This document shows positions 8,164 to 15,858 of a stretch of DNA of 23,960 bases, one piece after another. Location: NCBI GenBank assembly GCA_964532485.1, contig CAZHKE010000044.1, forward strand, positions 1 through 23,960, in the 5' to 3' direction. Source of the DNA: DATBSK01 sp964532485. Its GTDB lineage: Bacteria > Actinomycetota > Acidimicrobiia > IMCC26256 > PALSA-555. Within the stretch, counting starts at the first letter, position 1, and every line of letters starts with the position of its first letter. The position numbers were made by a program, and so were the translations under genes. Under the pieces are notes generated by a model, which saw nothing but the letters and a program-made list of their open reading frames with translations, made no database searches and was not told the origin of the DNA.

Positions 8164-8769
8164 TCAGGCGTCCACGTCGCGGCGGCCTTCGAGCGCACGA
8201 CCCAGCGTGACCTCGTCGGCGTACTCGAGGTCGCCGCCGACGGGGAGCCCACTCGCGGGGCGCGTGACGCGCAACCCGAGGGGCTTGAGCTGGCGGGTGA
8301 GGTACAACGCGGTCGCCTCTCCCTCCGTGTTCGGGTTCGTCGCGAGGATCACCTCGCGCACGCCCTCCTCGCCGACGCGCCGAACCAGCTCCGTGATGCG
8401 CAGCTGCTCGGGACCGATGCCGTCCATCGGTGAGATCGCGCCCTGGAGCACGTGGTACCGGCCACCGAACTCATGGGTGCGCTCGATGGCGACGATGTCG
8501 CGCGGCTCCTCGACGACGCACAGCAGGGTCGGGTCGCGGCGCTCGTCGCGGCAGTACGAGCACAGCTCGCCCTCTGCGAAGTTGTAGCAACGACGACACC
8601 AGGTGATGCGGGTCTTCGCCTCGGTGATCGCGCGTGCGAGCCGGTTGGCGTCCTCGGGTGCCGACCGCAGCAAGTAGTAGGCGATCCGCTGCGCCGACTT
8701 CGGGCCGACGCCCGGCAACCGCCCGAGCTCGTCGATCAGGTCCTGAACTGCGGCTTCGTAGACCGCCAC
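8164..8769 (-). CDS. recR: Recombination mediator protein RecR
   Basis: RecR, 201 aa, full length. With RecO and RecF it loads RecA at gapped DNA. Order of parts: helix-hairpin-helix at the N-terminus (LGRLPGVGPKSAQRIAYYLL, 16-34); a four-Cys zinc site Cys58, Cys61, Cys70, Cys73 (CRRC, CSYC); a Toprim domain from about 80 (LLCVVEEPRDIVAIE); and a Walker-B-like end (LGLRVTRPASGLPVGGDLEYAD). The start is a GTG that shares its G with the ybaB TAG stop (TAGTG), with no Shine-Dalgarno, so translation is probably coupled to ybaB. It is the last gene of the dnaX-ybaB-recR unit, an old and widely kept order. Confidence 0.97.
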   Translation of the reverse strand: MAVYEAAVQDLIDELGRLPGVGPKSAQRIAYYLLRSAPEDANRLARAITEAKTRITWCRRCYNFAEGELCSYCRDERRDPTLLCVVEEPRDIVAIERTHEFGGRYHVLQGAISPMDGIGPEQLRITELVRRVGEEGVREVILATNPNTEGEATALYLTRQLKPLGLRVTRPASGLPVGGDLEYADEVTLGRALEGRRDVDA

Positions 8770-9116
8770 TAGCCGAGCAGACCGCCGAGCGAGCCGAGGT
8801 CGAGCCCTCCGGTGACCCCACCCATCTTCTCGGCCTGGAGCGCCTGCGCGGCTCGCAGACCATCGTTGATCGCCGCGACGACGAGGTCTTCGAGCATCTC
8901 GACGTCCTCGGGGTCGACGACGTCGGGCGAGATCGTCACCCGCTGGACGTCGCCCGCGCCCGTGACCAACGCGGTCACCATGCCGCCGCCCGCCGAGCCC
9001 TCGACCGTCGCCTCGGCGAGCGCGGCCTGCGCCGCAGCCATGTCGGCCTGCATCTGCTGCATCTGGCGCATCATCTGGTTGGTCCCGCCCTGCCGGACGG
9101 GCTTCTGCTTCGCCAT
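8769..9116 (-). CDS. ybaB: YbaB/EbfC family nucleoid-associated protein
   Basis: 115-aa YbaB/EbfC DNA-binding protein, dimeric with a tweezer shape in known structures. The N-terminal helix is Met/Gln rich (MMRQMQQMQADMAAAQAAL, 15-33). The beta region VEGSAGGGMVTALVTGAGDVQRVTISPDVV matches the family core, followed by PEDVEMLEDLVVAAINDGLRAAQ. The C-terminus is Gly/Leu rich (GLDLGSLGGLLG), typical for the group. Its ATG directly abuts the dnaX TAG, with a GAAGGA ribosome site inside the end of dnaX. Its role beside dnaX and recR is probably in DNA maintenance, but the exact function is not settled even in model species. Confidence 0.95.
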   Translation of the reverse strand: MAKQKPVRQGGTNQMMRQMQQMQADMAAAQAALAEATVEGSAGGGMVTALVTGAGDVQRVTISPDVVDPEDVEMLEDLVVAAINDGLRAAQALQAEKMGGVTGGLDLGSLGGLLG

Positions 9117-10964
9117 CTACGTTCCTTCGGGGGGCAGCTCTTCGACGACGGTAGCGCCGAGCTCGGCGCGCAGACGGCTCACCGGCGCGGCATCGAGGTC
9201 GGGGGGCGCGTCGACCAGGTCCTCGGGTGCGTAGGACTCGGGCTCCGACTCCGACCGCACCTCCAGGGCATCGCGCGCGGGGCCCGACGGCGCGTCCGGC
9301 GCGGCCGCCCGCTCCGAGTCCCGTTCGCCGACGGTGCCCGACATCGAGAACTGCGGGGCGGGCTCCAGGTTGAACTTGAAGCGCCGGCCCAGTCGATCCG
9401 CCAGCGCCTCGCGCACCGTGTCGGCTTCGCGCTTGAAGCGCTCGCGCGCCGCGCCGAGCAGCTCGGGAGCGACCCCGAACACCAGCACGTCGCCGTCGAA
9501 TCGCACGGGCTGCGCGTTCTGCACGGCGCTGCGCGTCGCGGGCGAGAGGTCGGGGACGATGGCCCCCCAGGCGACGATGACGTCGTCCAGGCTCACCTCC
9601 TGCTGCACGTCCTCCGCCACCGCGTCAGAGCGTGCCGGCTCCGTGCCCGGCGCGGCCGGGACAGATGCCTCCGGCGCGGGCGCCGCCGGAGCGTCGGACG
9701 TGCCCTCCGCACGCCGGAGTGCGCCCAGGGTCGGCCGCGACCGGCCGCCACCCCCGGTCGGCGGTGCGGTCGGCGGTGCCGCGGGCGCCGACGGAGCGGC
9801 GCCCCCACCGGCCCCGGCGCGCTCGAGGCGCTCGATGCGCTCGATGACCGTCTGGAGCGGCGGCCCGGCCTCGCGGCGCGACAGGCGGACGAGCGCGACC
9901 TCGAGCACGAGGCGCGGATCGGCGGCGTCGACGCCCCGCATGTCGGTGATCGCCTGACCGAGCGTCTCGATCATGCGCACGAGCGCCGCGTTGCCGAGCG
10001 TCTCGCCGACCTGTCGCAGCCGATCCTGGTCCTCGGCCGGAGCCTCGACGCGGACGCGACCGCGCGCCGCTGTCAACAGGAACGCGTCGCGGATCGCCGA
10101 GAGCAGGTCCTGGGCCACGCGTCGCGGCTCGTGACCGGACTCGAGCAGCTCGCCGAGCCCGACGAGCGCGCCGGTGGAGTCCTCGCTGGCGATCGCGTCG
10201 AGGATCCCGAGCCTGGCGGAGAAGGCGGTGCCGCCGAAGAGCGCCCCGATGACGACGGCGTCGAGTCGGTCGGCCCCGTGCGCGAGCGCCTGATCGAGCA
10301 GCGAGAGCGCGTCTCGAGCCGAGCCCGCGGCCGCGGTGGCGATCACGGCCAGCGCCTCGGGGTCGGCGTCGACACCCTCCCACTCGCAGACCTGGGCCAG
10401 GTGCGCCGCGATCTGCTCGGTCGCGAGCAGCGAGAACTCGAGGTGCTGCGTGCGGGAGCGGATCGTCGGCAGCACCTTCTCGGGATTCGTCGTGGCGAGC
10501 ACGAACACGACGTGGCCCGGCGCCTCCTCGAGCGTCTTGAGCAGCGCGTTCGACGCGGCGTCGGTGAGCATGTGGACCTCGTCGAGCACGTAGACCTTCG
10601 TGCGCGAGCTGGTCGCCAGCCCTCGCGTCGCGCCCTCGACCACGTCGCGGATGTTCTCGATGCCCCGGTTCGACGCGGCGTCGAGCTCGATCAGGTCGAG
10701 GAACGTGCCGGACGCGATCGCCTGACAGTTGTCGCACTCACCGCACGGCTCACCATCGGCACCGACGTTCGTGCAGTTCAACGCCTTCGCGAGGATGCGC
10801 GCCGTGGTCGTCTTGCCCGTGCCCCGCGGTCCCGAGAGCAGGTACGCGTGCCCGACGCGCCCGTCGCGCACCGCCGAGCGCACAGCGCTGACCACGTGGT
10901 CCTGGTCGACCAGCTCCGAGAACCGCTGCGGCCGGTACTTGCGATACAGCGACTGGTAGGCCAT
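9117..10964 (-). CDS. dnaX: DNA polymerase III gamma/tau subunit
   Basis: Clamp-loader ATPase of the replicative polymerase, 615 aa. AAA+ core: Walker A SGPRGTGKTTTA (44-55); zinc-binding Cys64, 74, 77 and 80; Walker B VYVLDEVH (124-131); sensor 1 ATTNP (157-161); and the SRxQ Arg-finger region at about 170. Domain III follows to about 360. A Pro/Ala-rich linker then leads to a tau-like C-terminal domain that seems to bear polymerase-contact sequence (FKFNLEP). I see no A-rich slippery site, so a frameshifted short gamma form is unlikely. The start MAYQSLYRKYRPQ is the family's usual one. There is no Shine-Dalgarno, and TACAGT sits 8 bases upstream, so a leaderless transcript is likely. The frame upstream of the ATG is open to 11084 but not conserved. 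Confidence 0.97.
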   Translation of the reverse strand: MAYQSLYRKYRPQRFSELVDQDHVVSAVRSAVRDGRVGHAYLLSGPRGTGKTTTARILAKALNCTNVGADGEPCGECDNCQAIASGTFLDLIELDAASNRGIENIRDVVEGATRGLATSSRTKVYVLDEVHMLTDAASNALLKTLEEAPGHVVFVLATTNPEKVLPTIRSRTQHLEFSLLATEQIAAHLAQVCEWEGVDADPEALAVIATAAAGSARDALSLLDQALAHGADRLDAVVIGALFGGTAFSARLGILDAIASEDSTGALVGLGELLESGHEPRRVAQDLLSAIRDAFLLTAARGRVRVEAPAEDQDRLRQVGETLGNAALVRMIETLGQAITDMRGVDAADPRLVLEVALVRLSRREAGPPLQTVIERIERLERAGAGGGAAPSAPAAPPTAPPTGGGGRSRPTLGALRRAEGTSDAPAAPAPEASVPAAPGTEPARSDAVAEDVQQEVSLDDVIVAWGAIVPDLSPATRSAVQNAQPVRFDGDVLVFGVAPELLGAARERFKREADTVREALADRLGRRFKFNLEPAPQFSMSGTVGERDSERAAAPDAPSGPARDALEVRSESEPESYAPEDLVDAPPDLDAAPVSRLRAELGATVVEELPPEGT

Positions 10965-10972
10965 CGAGGGCG

Positions 10973-10978
10973 ACTGTA
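10973..10978 (-). promoter_or_regulatory. -10 hexamer of dnaX, leaderless type
   Basis: TACAGT on the minus strand, 8 bases before the dnaX ATG. It would drive the dnaX-ybaB-recR unit separately from the SRP RNA upstream. Confidence 0.5.
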
Positions 10979-11133
10979 CCGACCACACACCCCAGCACCG
11001 AACGAACCCGCGCCCAGGGAGTGGGCCGGTCGTCGGCCGGGCCACGGCTCCCCGGGGACCAGGGTGAAGGTGCGGACCGTGCACCCACCGTCGACCACCG
11101 GCTCGCCGCCCGCCGGGATCCCGACGCGACTCG

Positions 11134-11230
11134 GGTCAGGCGTGCCTGCGGCACACGGGGTGATCCGCTGAGAGCTGCTTCCTTCCGGACCTGACTCGGT
11201 TCGCGGGACTCCGTTGCGCAGGACCCGACC
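11134..11230 (-). ncRNA. ffs: Signal recognition particle RNA, small bacterial (4.5S) type
   Basis: The minus strand carries the universal domain IV core GTCAGGTCCGGAAGGAAG within 11175-11195, including the GGAA tetraloop and the AGCAG bulge side that bind Ffh. The ends pair to close the hairpin: GGTCGGG at 11230-11224 with CCTGACC at 11140-11134, and CCTGCG next to it with CGCAGG. This gives a single hairpin of about 97 nt, as expected for the short form. Ends are estimated from pairing. Linkage to dnaX and tRNA-Ser is also seen in other actinobacteria. Confidence 0.93.
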
Positions 11231-11399
11231 GTCGACACCGCGCACGGGGCCGGTTGGGCGGCGGCCCGGGCCTCGGGTGGGAGTTCAGCCCCCCGAACGT
11301 GGATTGGGGGTACAGGGCACCACGAGCTCCCCGCCTAGCACGGTCCGCGTGACCATCGTAGAAGGTGCCGCCGCGGGCGGATCCCGCGAGGACCCCCGG

Positions 11400-11405
11400 T
11401 ACCAT
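11400..11405 (+). promoter_or_regulatory. Possible -10 of tRNA-Ser(GGA)
   Basis: TACCAT; transcription would begin about 5 bases before the mature tRNA. No clear -35. Confidence 0.35.
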
Positions 11406-11416
11406 CACCGAGCCTC

Positions 11417-11501
11417 GGAGGGATGCGAGAGCGGACGAATCGGCACGCCTGGAGAGCGTGTGTGGGGCAACTCACCGTGGGTTCGAATCCCACTCCCTCC
11501 G
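11417..11501 (+). tRNA. tRNA-Ser (anticodon GGA)
   Basis: The 85-nt cloverleaf has acceptor GGAGGGA/TCCCTCC with discriminator G, anticodon stem CACGC/GCGTG with loop CTGGAGA (anticodon GGA), a long variable arm typical of serine tRNAs, and T arm GTGGG-TTCGAAT-CCCAC. CCA is not encoded. Confidence 0.95.
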
Positions 11502-11547
11502 CTCTGCTCTTGCTGCCCGCCGAACCGAGAGCGCGTCGATCGCATCC

Positions 11548-12027
11548 ATGGACGAGGACCAGATCAGCGACCGCCGGCTCAGTGACCTGATGGGCGTCGC
11601 GATCGACGAGGCCCGCGCCGCGATCGAGCACGACGATGTGCCGATCGGCGCGGTCGTCGCGCGCATCGATGGCGGAGGCGTGGTCGCCCGTCGTCACAAC
11701 GAGCGAGTGCGCGGCGTCGACCCGACGGCGCACGCCGAGGTCCTCGCGCTGCGCGACGCGGCGGCGGCGATCGGCGGCTGGCGGCTCGACGGGCACGTCC
11801 TCGTCGTGACGCTCGAACCGTGTCCGATGTGCGCCGGTGCCGCCGTGAACGCCCGCGTCGGCGCGGTGGCCTACGGCGCGATCGACCCGAAGGCCGGCGC
11901 GCTCGGCACGCTCTACAACCTGGGTGCCGACCCGCGTCTGAACCACGAGCTGACGGTGATCGACGGCGTGCGGTCCGACGAGTGCGCCGAGCTGCTCGAG
12001 CACTTCTTCGCCACCCGGCGCCGCTGA
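11548..12027 (+). CDS. tadA: tRNA-specific adenosine deaminase TadA
   Basis: Zinc deaminase of 159 aa that converts A34 to inosine in tRNA-Arg(ACG), so CGU, CGC and CGA can be read. Active site: His62-Ala-Glu64 (TAHAEVLAL) with Cys92 and Cys95 (EPCPMCAGA), followed by the RVGAVAYGAIDPKAGA segment. C-terminal helix CAELLEHFFATRR is family-typical. The ATG at 11548 gives the normal length; the open frame upstream runs through the tRNA gene and is not real. No Shine-Dalgarno and no TAnnnT is seen before the ATG. It may be co-transcribed with tRNA-Ser(GGA), which ends 46 bases upstream. It lies between two tRNA-Ser genes. Confidence 0.95.
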   Translation: MDEDQISDRRLSDLMGVAIDEARAAIEHDDVPIGAVVARIDGGGVVARRHNERVRGVDPTAHAEVLALRDAAAAIGGWRLDGHVLVVTLEPCPMCAGAAVNARVGAVAYGAIDPKAGALGTLYNLGADPRLNHELTVIDGVRSDECAELLEHFFATRRR

Positions 12028-12037
12028 TCGCGACTCG

Positions 12038-12043
12038 TAGACT
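12038..12043 (+). promoter_or_regulatory. Possible -10 of tRNA-Ser(CGA)
   Basis: TAGACT, 7 bases before the first base of the mature tRNA. Initiation there would give almost no 5' leader for RNase P. Confidence 0.4.
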
Positions 12044-12050
12044 CGCCGGC

Positions 12051-12139
12051 GGAGGGTTGCCGGAGCGGCCGAACGGGGCGGTCTCGAAAACCGTTGTGTC
12101 CAGCAATGGGCACCGTGGGTTCAAATCCCACACCCTCCG
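12051..12139 (+). tRNA. tRNA-Ser (anticodon CGA)
   Basis: The 89-nt cloverleaf has acceptor GGAGGGT/ACCCTCC with discriminator G, anticodon stem GCGGT/ACCGT around loop CTCGAAA (anticodon CGA), a long class II variable arm, and T arm GTGGG-TTCAAAT-CCCAC. CCA is not encoded. Confidence 0.95.
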
Positions 12140-12186
12140 CTCGACCCGGCGCTCGACCCGGCGCTCGACCCGGCGCTCGACCCGGG
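12139..12186 (+). repeat. Four tandem copies of a 12-bp unit after tRNA-Ser
   Basis: The unit GCTCGACCCGGC occurs three times exactly from 12139, then once with a final G instead of C (12175-12186). The first copy begins on the tRNA discriminator base. It is non-coding in the chosen annotation. Confidence 0.9.
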
Positions 12187-12197
12187 CGTCTCCGGGC

Positions 12198-12215
12198 CCC
12201 GGCGGCGCCGCCGGG
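12198..12215. terminator. GC palindrome between convergent tRNA-Ser and metF
   Basis: A perfect 18-base palindrome (CCCGGCGGC and its complement) 6 bases past the metF stop. As RNA it could form a stem, possibly extended to CCGGGCC. It may end transcription from both sides. No U-tract. Confidence 0.4.
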
Positions 12216-12220
12216 CGCCG

Positions 12221-13078
12221 TCAGCTCAAGCCGAGGTTCGCGTGGATCTCACGGGTCGCGGTGGAGCGGTTCAACGTGTAGAAGTGCAGGCCGGGCGCGC
12301 CGCCGTCGAGGAGCTCCCGACACAGACTCGTCGCCTGCTCGATGCCGATGCGGCGCACCGCCTCGGGGTCGTCCTCGTACGGACGCAGCTTCTCCATGTA
12401 CCAATCGGGGAACTCCGAGCCCTGCATCTCTGCCATGCGCTTCGTCCCCGCGATGCTGAGGACGGGCATGATCCCGGGAATCACCGGCTTCGTGACGTCG
12501 TGCCCACGCAGCGCCTGGACGAGTCCGAAGTAGTGATCGGCGTCGAAGAAGAACTGCGTGATCGCGAAGTCGGCCTCGGCCAGCTTCTCGGCGCTGTGGC
12601 GGCGGTCGTCCTCGATCGTCGGTGATCGCGGGTGCGGCTCGGGATGCACGGCGACGCCGACCGCGAAGTCGCCCGATCGGCGCACCAGCCGGACGAGCTC
12701 GACCGCGTAGCGCAGCTCGCCCTCGGGCAGCTCGAGGTCTCGGGGCGGGTCGCCGCCCAGGGCCAGGATGTTCTCGACGCCGGCGTCGCGGTAGTGGGCC
12801 ACGATCTCCTCGAGCTCGGCGACGGTGTGCGCCGCGCAGGTGAGGTGCGCCATCGCGGTCATCCGCGTCTCGCGGTTGATGCGCACGACGATCTCGTGGG
12901 TCCGCTCGCGCGTGGTGCCCCCGGCGCCGTAGGTGACCGACACGAACGACGGCCGGAGCGGTTCGAGGTCGACGAGCGTCTGCTGGAGCGTCGCCATCGC
13001 CTGGTCGGTGCGCGGCGGGAAGAACTCGAACGAGATGACGTGGCCACCCGCCGCGAGGGTGTCGGTGATCTTCACCAT
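12221..13078 (-). CDS. metF: 5,10-Methylenetetrahydrofolate reductase
   Basis: FAD enzyme of 285 aa that reduces 5,10-methylene-THF to 5-methyl-THF for methionine synthesis. Catalytic Glu18 lies in ISFEFFPPR. FSVTYGAGG-type (SVTYGAGGTTRERT), AHLTC, and NILALGGDPP with Asp110 are all present, followed by VAVHPEPHP, ITQFFFDADHYF and PVIPGIMPVLS. Length matches bacterial MetF. The ATG at 13078 has no Shine-Dalgarno but has TAGCCT 9 bases upstream. It diverges from the DUF2505 gene with only 33 bp between start codons, so there is no room for a SAM riboswitch. Confidence 0.96.
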   Translation of the reverse strand: MVKITDTLAAGGHVISFEFFPPRTDQAMATLQQTLVDLEPLRPSFVSVTYGAGGTTRERTHEIVVRINRETRMTAMAHLTCAAHTVAELEEIVAHYRDAGVENILALGGDPPRDLELPEGELRYAVELVRLVRRSGDFAVGVAVHPEPHPRSPTIEDDRRHSAEKLAEADFAITQFFFDADHYFGLVQALRGHDVTKPVIPGIMPVLSIAGTKRMAEMQGSEFPDWYMEKLRPYEDDPEAVRRIGIEQATSLCRELLDGGAPGLHFYTLNRSTATREIHANLGLS

Positions 13079-13087
13079 GAGCGAACG

Positions 13088-13103
13088 AGGCTACGCGTAG
13101 CGT
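13088..13103. promoter_or_regulatory. Divergent leaderless promoter pair around a palindrome
   Basis: GCTACGCGTAGC (13090-13101) is a perfect 12-base palindrome. Its arms create TAGCGT (13098-13103) 8 bases before the DUF2505 ATG on the plus strand, and TAGCCT (13093-13088) 9 bases before the metF ATG on the minus strand. Confidence 0.5.
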
Positions 13104-13111
13104 TGCGAGAC

Positions 13112-13618
13112 ATGCAGTTCGAGATCGGGCAGACCCTGCACGCGCCGCCCGCCGACGTGCAGGACATGCTGCTGGACCCCACGTTCCTCGCCGCGCGTGC
13201 GGGGCTCCCGAAGCTCGGGGGGTCCGAGGTGCTCGAGCGGACGCAGGACGCGTCGTCGGCTCGGCTGCGCGTGCGCATGCGCTTCGTCGGCGAGCTGTCG
13301 TCAGCGGTCACCGCGGTCGTCGATCCCGCGAAGCTCACGTGGGTCGACGACGCGACGTTCGACTTCCGCCGGCTGACCGCCCGCCACGAGATCCTCCCCC
13401 AGCACTACCCGGATCGGCTCGCCGCGAGCTATGACGACACGCTGAGTAGCGACGGCGTCACGACGCGCCGTGCGCTGTGCGGCGAGGTCGACGTGCGCGT
13501 CCCGCTCGTGGGCGGCCGGGTCGCACGCGCGATCGTCGAGGGGCTGCGCGACTACGCGACGGCCGAGGCCACGCTGCTCGACGAGCTCCTGCGACGCTCC
13601 TGCGACGACGCCCGGTAG
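13112..13618 (+). CDS. DUF2505 family protein
   Basis: 168-aa actinobacterial protein of the DUF2505 type, which resembles SRPBCC/START-like folds built to hold a hydrophobic ligand. Visible parts: MQFEIGQTLHAPPADVQDMLLDPTFLAARAG (a START-like first strand and helix), RVRMRFVGELSSAVTAVVDP, WVDDATFDF, then a C-terminal helix VARAIVEGLRDYATAEATLLDELL. No catalytic residues can be named and the ligand is unknown. The ATG at 13112 has TAGCGT 8 bases upstream and no Shine-Dalgarno; the open frame before it is antisense to metF and not real. Its last 67 bases overlap the 3' end of copA on the other strand. Confidence 0.85.
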   Translation: MQFEIGQTLHAPPADVQDMLLDPTFLAARAGLPKLGGSEVLERTQDASSARLRVRMRFVGELSSAVTAVVDPAKLTWVDDATFDFRRLTARHEILPQHYPDRLAASYDDTLSSDGVTTRRALCGEVDVRVPLVGGRVARAIVEGLRDYATAEATLLDELLRRSCDDAR

Positions 13619-15819
13619 CCGCGGAACCGTCGCAAGCGCAGCGAGTTCGTCACGACGAAGACCGACGAGAACCCCATCGCCGCGGCCGCGAGCACCGGGT
13701 TCAACAGCCCGACCGCGGCCAGCGGGATGGCGGCGACGTTGTAGGCGAACGCCCAGAACAGGTTGGCCTTGATGGTCGAGAGGGTTCGGCGCGAGAGCGC
13801 GATCGCGTCGGCGGCGGCGTTCAGGGAGCCCGACACGAGCGTCAGATCGCTCGCCTCGATCGCGACGTCCGTGCCCGTGCCGATCGCGATCCCGAGGTCG
13901 GACTGCGCGAGCGCGGGCGCGTCGTTGACTCCGTCACCGACGACGGCGACGTGGTGGTCCTCGGACTGGAGCCGGCGTACCACGTCGACCTTGTCGCCCG
14001 GGAGGACACCGGCGACGACGTCGTCGATCCCCACCTCTCGGGCCACATCCTGCGCGACCTCCTCTCGGTCACCGGTCACCATCACGACGCGCAGGCCGAG
14101 GTCGTGCAGCGCGGCGATCGCGGCGCGCGACGTCGGCTTGACGGTGTCTGCCACGGCCAGCATCCCCTGCGCACGCGCATCCCAGCCGACGTACACCACC
14201 GTGTTCGAGCGCATGTCGGCGCGATCGGTGACTCCGCGCAGCTCCTCGGGCAACGTCCCGACGAAGTCGGCACGCCCGACCTTCACGACGAGTCCGTCGA
14301 TCTCGCCTCGCGCGCCGCGGCCCGCTTCGTTCGTGAAGTCGTGCGCGCTCACGAGCGACATCCCTCGCTCGCGGGCTCCCGCCGCGATCGCCTGGGCGAT
14401 CGGGTGCTCGGAGGAGTCCTCGACGCTGGCCGCTCGGGTGAGGAGCACGTCCACGTCGACGCCCGGCGCCGCGACGACGTCGACGAGGCGCATCTTGCCC
14501 TCGGTGATCGTCCCGGTCTTGTCGAGCACCGCCGCGTCGGTCCGGCGCGTCGCCTCGAGGACCTGGCCTCCCTTGATGACGATGCCGAGCTGGGCCGCGC
14601 GACCGGTGCCGACCATGATCGCCGTCGGCGTGGCGAGTCCCAGTGCGCACGGGCAGGCGATGATGAGCACCGCGACCGCGGCGGTGAAGGCTCGGTCCGC
14701 CTCACCGGTGGCGGCGATCCAGGTCAGGAACGTCGCGACCGCGATCACGAGGACGACCGGCACGAAGACCGCCGAGATCCGGTCCGCGAGGCGCTGCACC
14801 GGCGCCTTCGAGCCCTGCGCCTCCTCGACGAGGCGCGCGATCTGGGCCAGGGCGGTCTCGCCGCCGATCTTCGTCGCCTCGACGACGAGTCGGCCCGACG
14901 CGTTGACGGTCGCCCCGAAGACCTCGTCGCCGACGGTCACGTCCACCGGCACCGGCTCGCCGGTGAGCATCGACACGTCGATGGCGGACGCTCCGTCGAC
15001 GACCCGCCCGTCGGTTGCGAGCTTCTCGCCGGGGCGGACGACGAACCGGTCCCCGACGCGCAGGTCGGCCACGAGGACCTCCTCGCCCGACTCGAGCCGC
15101 GCGGTCTTCGCACCCATCTCGAGCAGCGCGCGCATTGCGTGGCTCGAGCGGCGCCGCGCGCGCGCCTCGAAGACCCGGCCGAGGAGCAGCAAGGTGATGA
15201 TCGCGCCCGCGGTCTCGAAGTAGACGTGCGCGCCATCGCCGCCTGAGAACAGCGCCCCGAACGACATCCCGCCGCCGTCGTCGGCGGCACCGAGGAAGAA
15301 GAGCGCGACCGTCGACCAGACGTACGCGCTCATGGTGCCGATCATGACGAGCGTGTCCATCGTCGTCGTGCGCCGACGAAGCGCGGCGAAGGCATACCGG
15401 TGGAAAGGGAGTCCCGACCAGAGCACGACGGGGGTGGCAAGCGCCAACGCGACCCACTGCCAGCCGTCGAACTGGAGGAACGGGACCATCGAGATCAAGA
15501 TCAGCGGGATCGTCAGGACGATGGCGACTGCGAGCCGAGGACGCAGGTCCCGCAGCTCCTCTTCCTCCGGGTCGATCGCGGCCTCGTCGGGCACGGAGTA
15601 GCCGAGGTCGGTCACGGCCCGACTGAGCGCGGCCTCGTCGACGCGCTCGCGGTCGAACGTCACGCTGGCCCGCTTCGAGGCGAAGTTGACATGAGCGTCG
15701 CGGACGCCGCGCCGGTCGGCCAGCGCCTTCTCGATGTGTGCCGCGCACGAGGCGCACGACATGCCCTCGATCGGGAGATCGCACCGCTCGAGCGCGGTGT
15801 CGTCGGTCGTCCGGGTCAT
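13552..15819 (-). CDS. copA: Copper-exporting P1B-type ATPase
   Basis: Heavy-metal P-type ATPase of 755 aa, Cu(I)-export type. Order: N-terminal metal-binding domain with GMSCASC (Cys22, Cys25); transmembrane segments from about 95; actuator TGEP (286-289); the membrane metal site CPC (389-391) in ACPCALGLATP; phosphorylation site DKTGT (Asp433); the SEHP loop (470-473); TGD at 582-584; and GDGVND (628-633). The last helices hold AYN and MGFSS, with SLRLRRFRGY after them, as in Cu(I) pumps. The last 15 or so residues (ERRRSSSSSVASAVA) are Ser-rich and encoded over the DUF2505 3' end. The ATG has GAGAGG upstream. It diverges from csoR across a CsoR operator, so copper induction is expected. 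Confidence 0.97.
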   Translation of the reverse strand: MTRTTDDTALERCDLPIEGMSCASCAAHIEKALADRRGVRDAHVNFASKRASVTFDRERVDEAALSRAVTDLGYSVPDEAAIDPEEEELRDLRPRLAVAIVLTIPLILISMVPFLQFDGWQWVALALATPVVLWSGLPFHRYAFAALRRRTTTMDTLVMIGTMSAYVWSTVALFFLGAADDGGGMSFGALFSGGDGAHVYFETAGAIITLLLLGRVFEARARRRSSHAMRALLEMGAKTARLESGEEVLVADLRVGDRFVVRPGEKLATDGRVVDGASAIDVSMLTGEPVPVDVTVGDEVFGATVNASGRLVVEATKIGGETALAQIARLVEEAQGSKAPVQRLADRISAVFVPVVLVIAVATFLTWIAATGEADRAFTAAVAVLIIACPCALGLATPTAIMVGTGRAAQLGIVIKGGQVLEATRRTDAAVLDKTGTITEGKMRLVDVVAAPGVDVDVLLTRAASVEDSSEHPIAQAIAAGARERGMSLVSAHDFTNEAGRGARGEIDGLVVKVGRADFVGTLPEELRGVTDRADMRSNTVVYVGWDARAQGMLAVADTVKPTSRAAIAALHDLGLRVVMVTGDREEVAQDVAREVGIDDVVAGVLPGDKVDVVRRLQSEDHHVAVVGDGVNDAPALAQSDLGIAIGTGTDVAIEASDLTLVSGSLNAAADAIALSRRTLSTIKANLFWAFAYNVAAIPLAAVGLLNPVLAAAAMGFSSVFVVTNSLRLRRFRGYRASSQERRRSSSSSVASAVA

Positions 15820-15858
15820 CGATCTGCCTCTCGGTCGCGACGACGTGGCGGACCTGCG

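Noticed and set aside
9117..10964. Programmed frameshift in dnaX
   Set aside because: No A-rich slippery heptamer or following hairpin could be seen, and the single frame encodes the whole tau-like protein.
8634..11171. Plus-strand open frame of 845 codons antisense to dnaX, ybaB and recR
   Set aside because: High-GC shadow frame. It is rich in Arg, Gly, Leu and Asp with no domain, and the opposite strand encodes three unmistakable genes.
12139..12186. Possible CRISPR array
   Set aside because: The 12-bp units are directly adjacent with no spacers and no cas genes are present. It is a simple tandem repeat.
13079..13111. SAM riboswitch before metF
   Set aside because: Only 33 bases separate the divergent start codons, too few for any known SAM riboswitch, and the palindrome is better explained as promoter DNA.
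13477..15246. Plus-strand open frame of 589 codons opposite copA
   Set aside because: Shadow frame; copA on the minus strand has every P-type ATPase motif in order.
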